This document shows, piece after piece, positions 5,526-6,410 of a stretch of 6,410 bases of DNA. The first letter of the stretch is position 1; each line of letters opens with the position of its first letter. This DNA is from Chloroflexota bacterium (GTDB lineage: Bacteria; Chloroflexota; Anaerolineae; Anaerolineales; UBA11579), in assembly GCA_003486225.1 (NCBI GenBank), contig DNGN01000011.1, forward strand, positions 3,609 through 10,018, given 5' to 3'. The position numbers and the translations under genes are program-made. The notes beneath the pieces are model-generated. The model had not been told where the DNA came from, did not search any database, and worked only from the letters and a program-made list of their open reading frames with translations.

Positions 5526-6410
5526 ATGAGGACGTTTAAATGGGTTGCATCATTGGTTAGCATCGCATTGGGTTTGCTGTTAGCGGGTTGTGATGCCCTG
5601 GCTCCCGAATCATCCGACGTGATCGAAGCCTCAGGGGTGGTTGAATCTGTGGAAATTGCGGTGGCATCCGAAATTAACGGACGCGTGGTGGGGGTGCAGG
5701 CCAATCAGGGTGATCCTGTAAAAGCTGGCCAGGTATTACTGGTCCTGGAAAATGAGCTGCTGGATGCCCAATACGACCAGGCAGAGGCGGCTTGGGAAGC
5801 GGCTAAGGTTAATCTGACCGTAATGGAGTCCAATGTATCCTCTGCTCAAGCTGGGATTGAAGCCGCCCAATTGGGACTGGAGATCACCCGGCTGCAGTTT
5901 GAACAGGTGTTGCAGGCTGTTCGCCTGGAGGAATTGCCCGCCCGCATGAATTCCTGGGATGGCAACCCGCCCGATGAATTCGAGCTTCCATCTTGGTATT
6001 TCAGCGACGATGAAAATATTCGCATTGCGGAGCAGGCGGTAGCCCTTTCGGCGCAGGAGTTGGAGATTGAAAAGGCCAACCTGGAGGACGCATTGGATGA
6101 GGTCACCAATGCGGATATCCGCCGGGTTGAGGAAAGGCTTGCCTCGGCCCAATTTTCCTTCCAACTGGCCCAGGATCTAATAGACCGTGAGGTTGAGCGG
6201 AAGGGTGAAGAGGCGATAAGTGATTATTTGCAGAGTCTTTTTGATTCGGCCGAGGCTGAACTGGATAGCGCTCAGGCAGAATATGAGGCCATCCTGTCTG
6301 AGCAGGGGGCTCAGGATTTGCTGGAAGCCAGGGCCCGCCTGGTGGTGGCAGAGGAGCGGCATCAACTGGCTTTGGCCAGGCTGTACCAATTGCAAACCGG
6401 CGAAAAATCC
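5526..6410 (+). CDS. HlyD/YbhG-like membrane-fusion lipoprotein (partial, 3' end missing)
   Basis: An open frame of 295 codons runs from ATG 5526 to the window edge with no stop. Residues 1-22 form a lipoprotein signal: positive start (MRTFK), hydrophobic core, lipobox LAGC with C22 as the lipidated residue. Residues about 35-76 form the first half of a biotinyl-lipoyl-like domain (SGVVESVEIAV...INGRV...GDPVKAGQVLLVLEN). From about 78 on the chain is rich in Ala, Glu, Gln and Leu and is predicted to be long coiled-coil helices, broken near 138-162 by a Pro/Trp/Gly-rich insert. The returning lipoyl half and beta-barrel should lie beyond the window. The gene is last in the visible operon, 23 bp after ATPase 2. 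Its likely role is the adaptor extending the export path outward from the permeases. The closest familiar counterpart is YbhG, though lipid anchoring differs from the form I recall there. Confidence 0.9.
   Translation, partial: MRTFKWVASLVSIALGLLLAGCDALAPESSDVIEASGVVESVEIAVASEINGRVVGVQANQGDPVKAGQVLLVLENELLDAQYDQAEAAWEAAKVNLTVMESNVSSAQAGIEAAQLGLEITRLQFEQVLQAVRLEELPARMNSWDGNPPDEFELPSWYFSDDENIRIAEQAVALSAQELEIEKANLEDALDEVTNADIRRVEERLASAQFSFQLAQDLIDREVERKGEEAISDYLQSLFDSAEAELDSAQAEYEAILSEQGAQDLLEARARLVVAEERHQLALARLYQLQTGEKS

Noticed and set aside
5736..6164. Minus-strand open frame of 142 codons inside the adaptor gene
   Set aside because: It is a shadow of the coding bias of the Ala/Glu-rich coiled coil; the plus-strand frame has a lipobox and lipoyl motif and is clearly the real gene.

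Overview
The window is one tidy stretch of a bacterial genome of moderate GC content. It carries a regulator-led operon for a multi-subunit ABC exporter, with the start of an unrelated divergent gene at the left edge. Taxonomy is inferred only. The FmdB-type zinc-ribbon gene, the split YbhF-like ATPases and the lipoprotein-type HlyD/YbhG-like adaptor fit Chloroflexota (Anaerolineae-like) or another deep-branching bacterium, but nothing here proves that. There are no RNA genes, insertion sequences, CRISPR arrays or phage genes, and no sign of recent mobility.

Layout. Bases 1-158 (minus strand) hold the first 52 codons of an FmdB-family zinc-ribbon protein. Bases 159-375 are an AT-rich divergent control region. 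Each of its two promoters has an inverted repeat just downstream of the -10 box. The rightward one (TTGACC, 17 bp, TATATA) overlaps a TetR-type operator with arms TGACTG/CAGTCA. From 376 every gene is on the plus strand and closely packed: a TetR-family repressor (376-987), an 88-residue GlsB/YeaQ-like membrane protein (1033-1299), ABC ATPase 1 (1322-2260), ABC-2 permease 1 (2260-3393), ABC-2 permease 2 (3403-4530), ABC ATPase 2 (4537-5502), and a lipoprotein membrane-fusion subunit (5526 to the window end, 3' end cut off). Gaps run from a 1-bp overlap to 45 bp, and no internal promoter or terminator was seen, so a single transcript is likely.

How the genes work together. The two ATPases resemble the N- and C-terminal halves of the double ATPase YbhF. 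The two permeases correspond to YbhS and YbhR, and the adaptor to YbhG. The whole set parallels the E. coli cecR(ybiH)-ybhGFSR locus, with the ATPase split into two genes that flank the permease pair (ATPase-permease-permease-ATPase). The expected machine is a heterodimeric ABC-2 exporter coupled to a lipid-anchored adaptor. It is probably repressed by the TetR protein until a ligand, plausibly a transported toxic compound, releases it. ATPase 1 has proline in place of the H-loop histidine while ATPase 2 is canonical, which points to one impaired and one competent ATP site. The substrate cannot be read from the sequence.

The window is mostly a recognisable exporter system rather than a wholly new one. 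The least ordinary parts are the small membrane protein inside the operon, the degenerate H-loop, the proline/aromatic insert in the adaptor, and the paired promoter palindromes.
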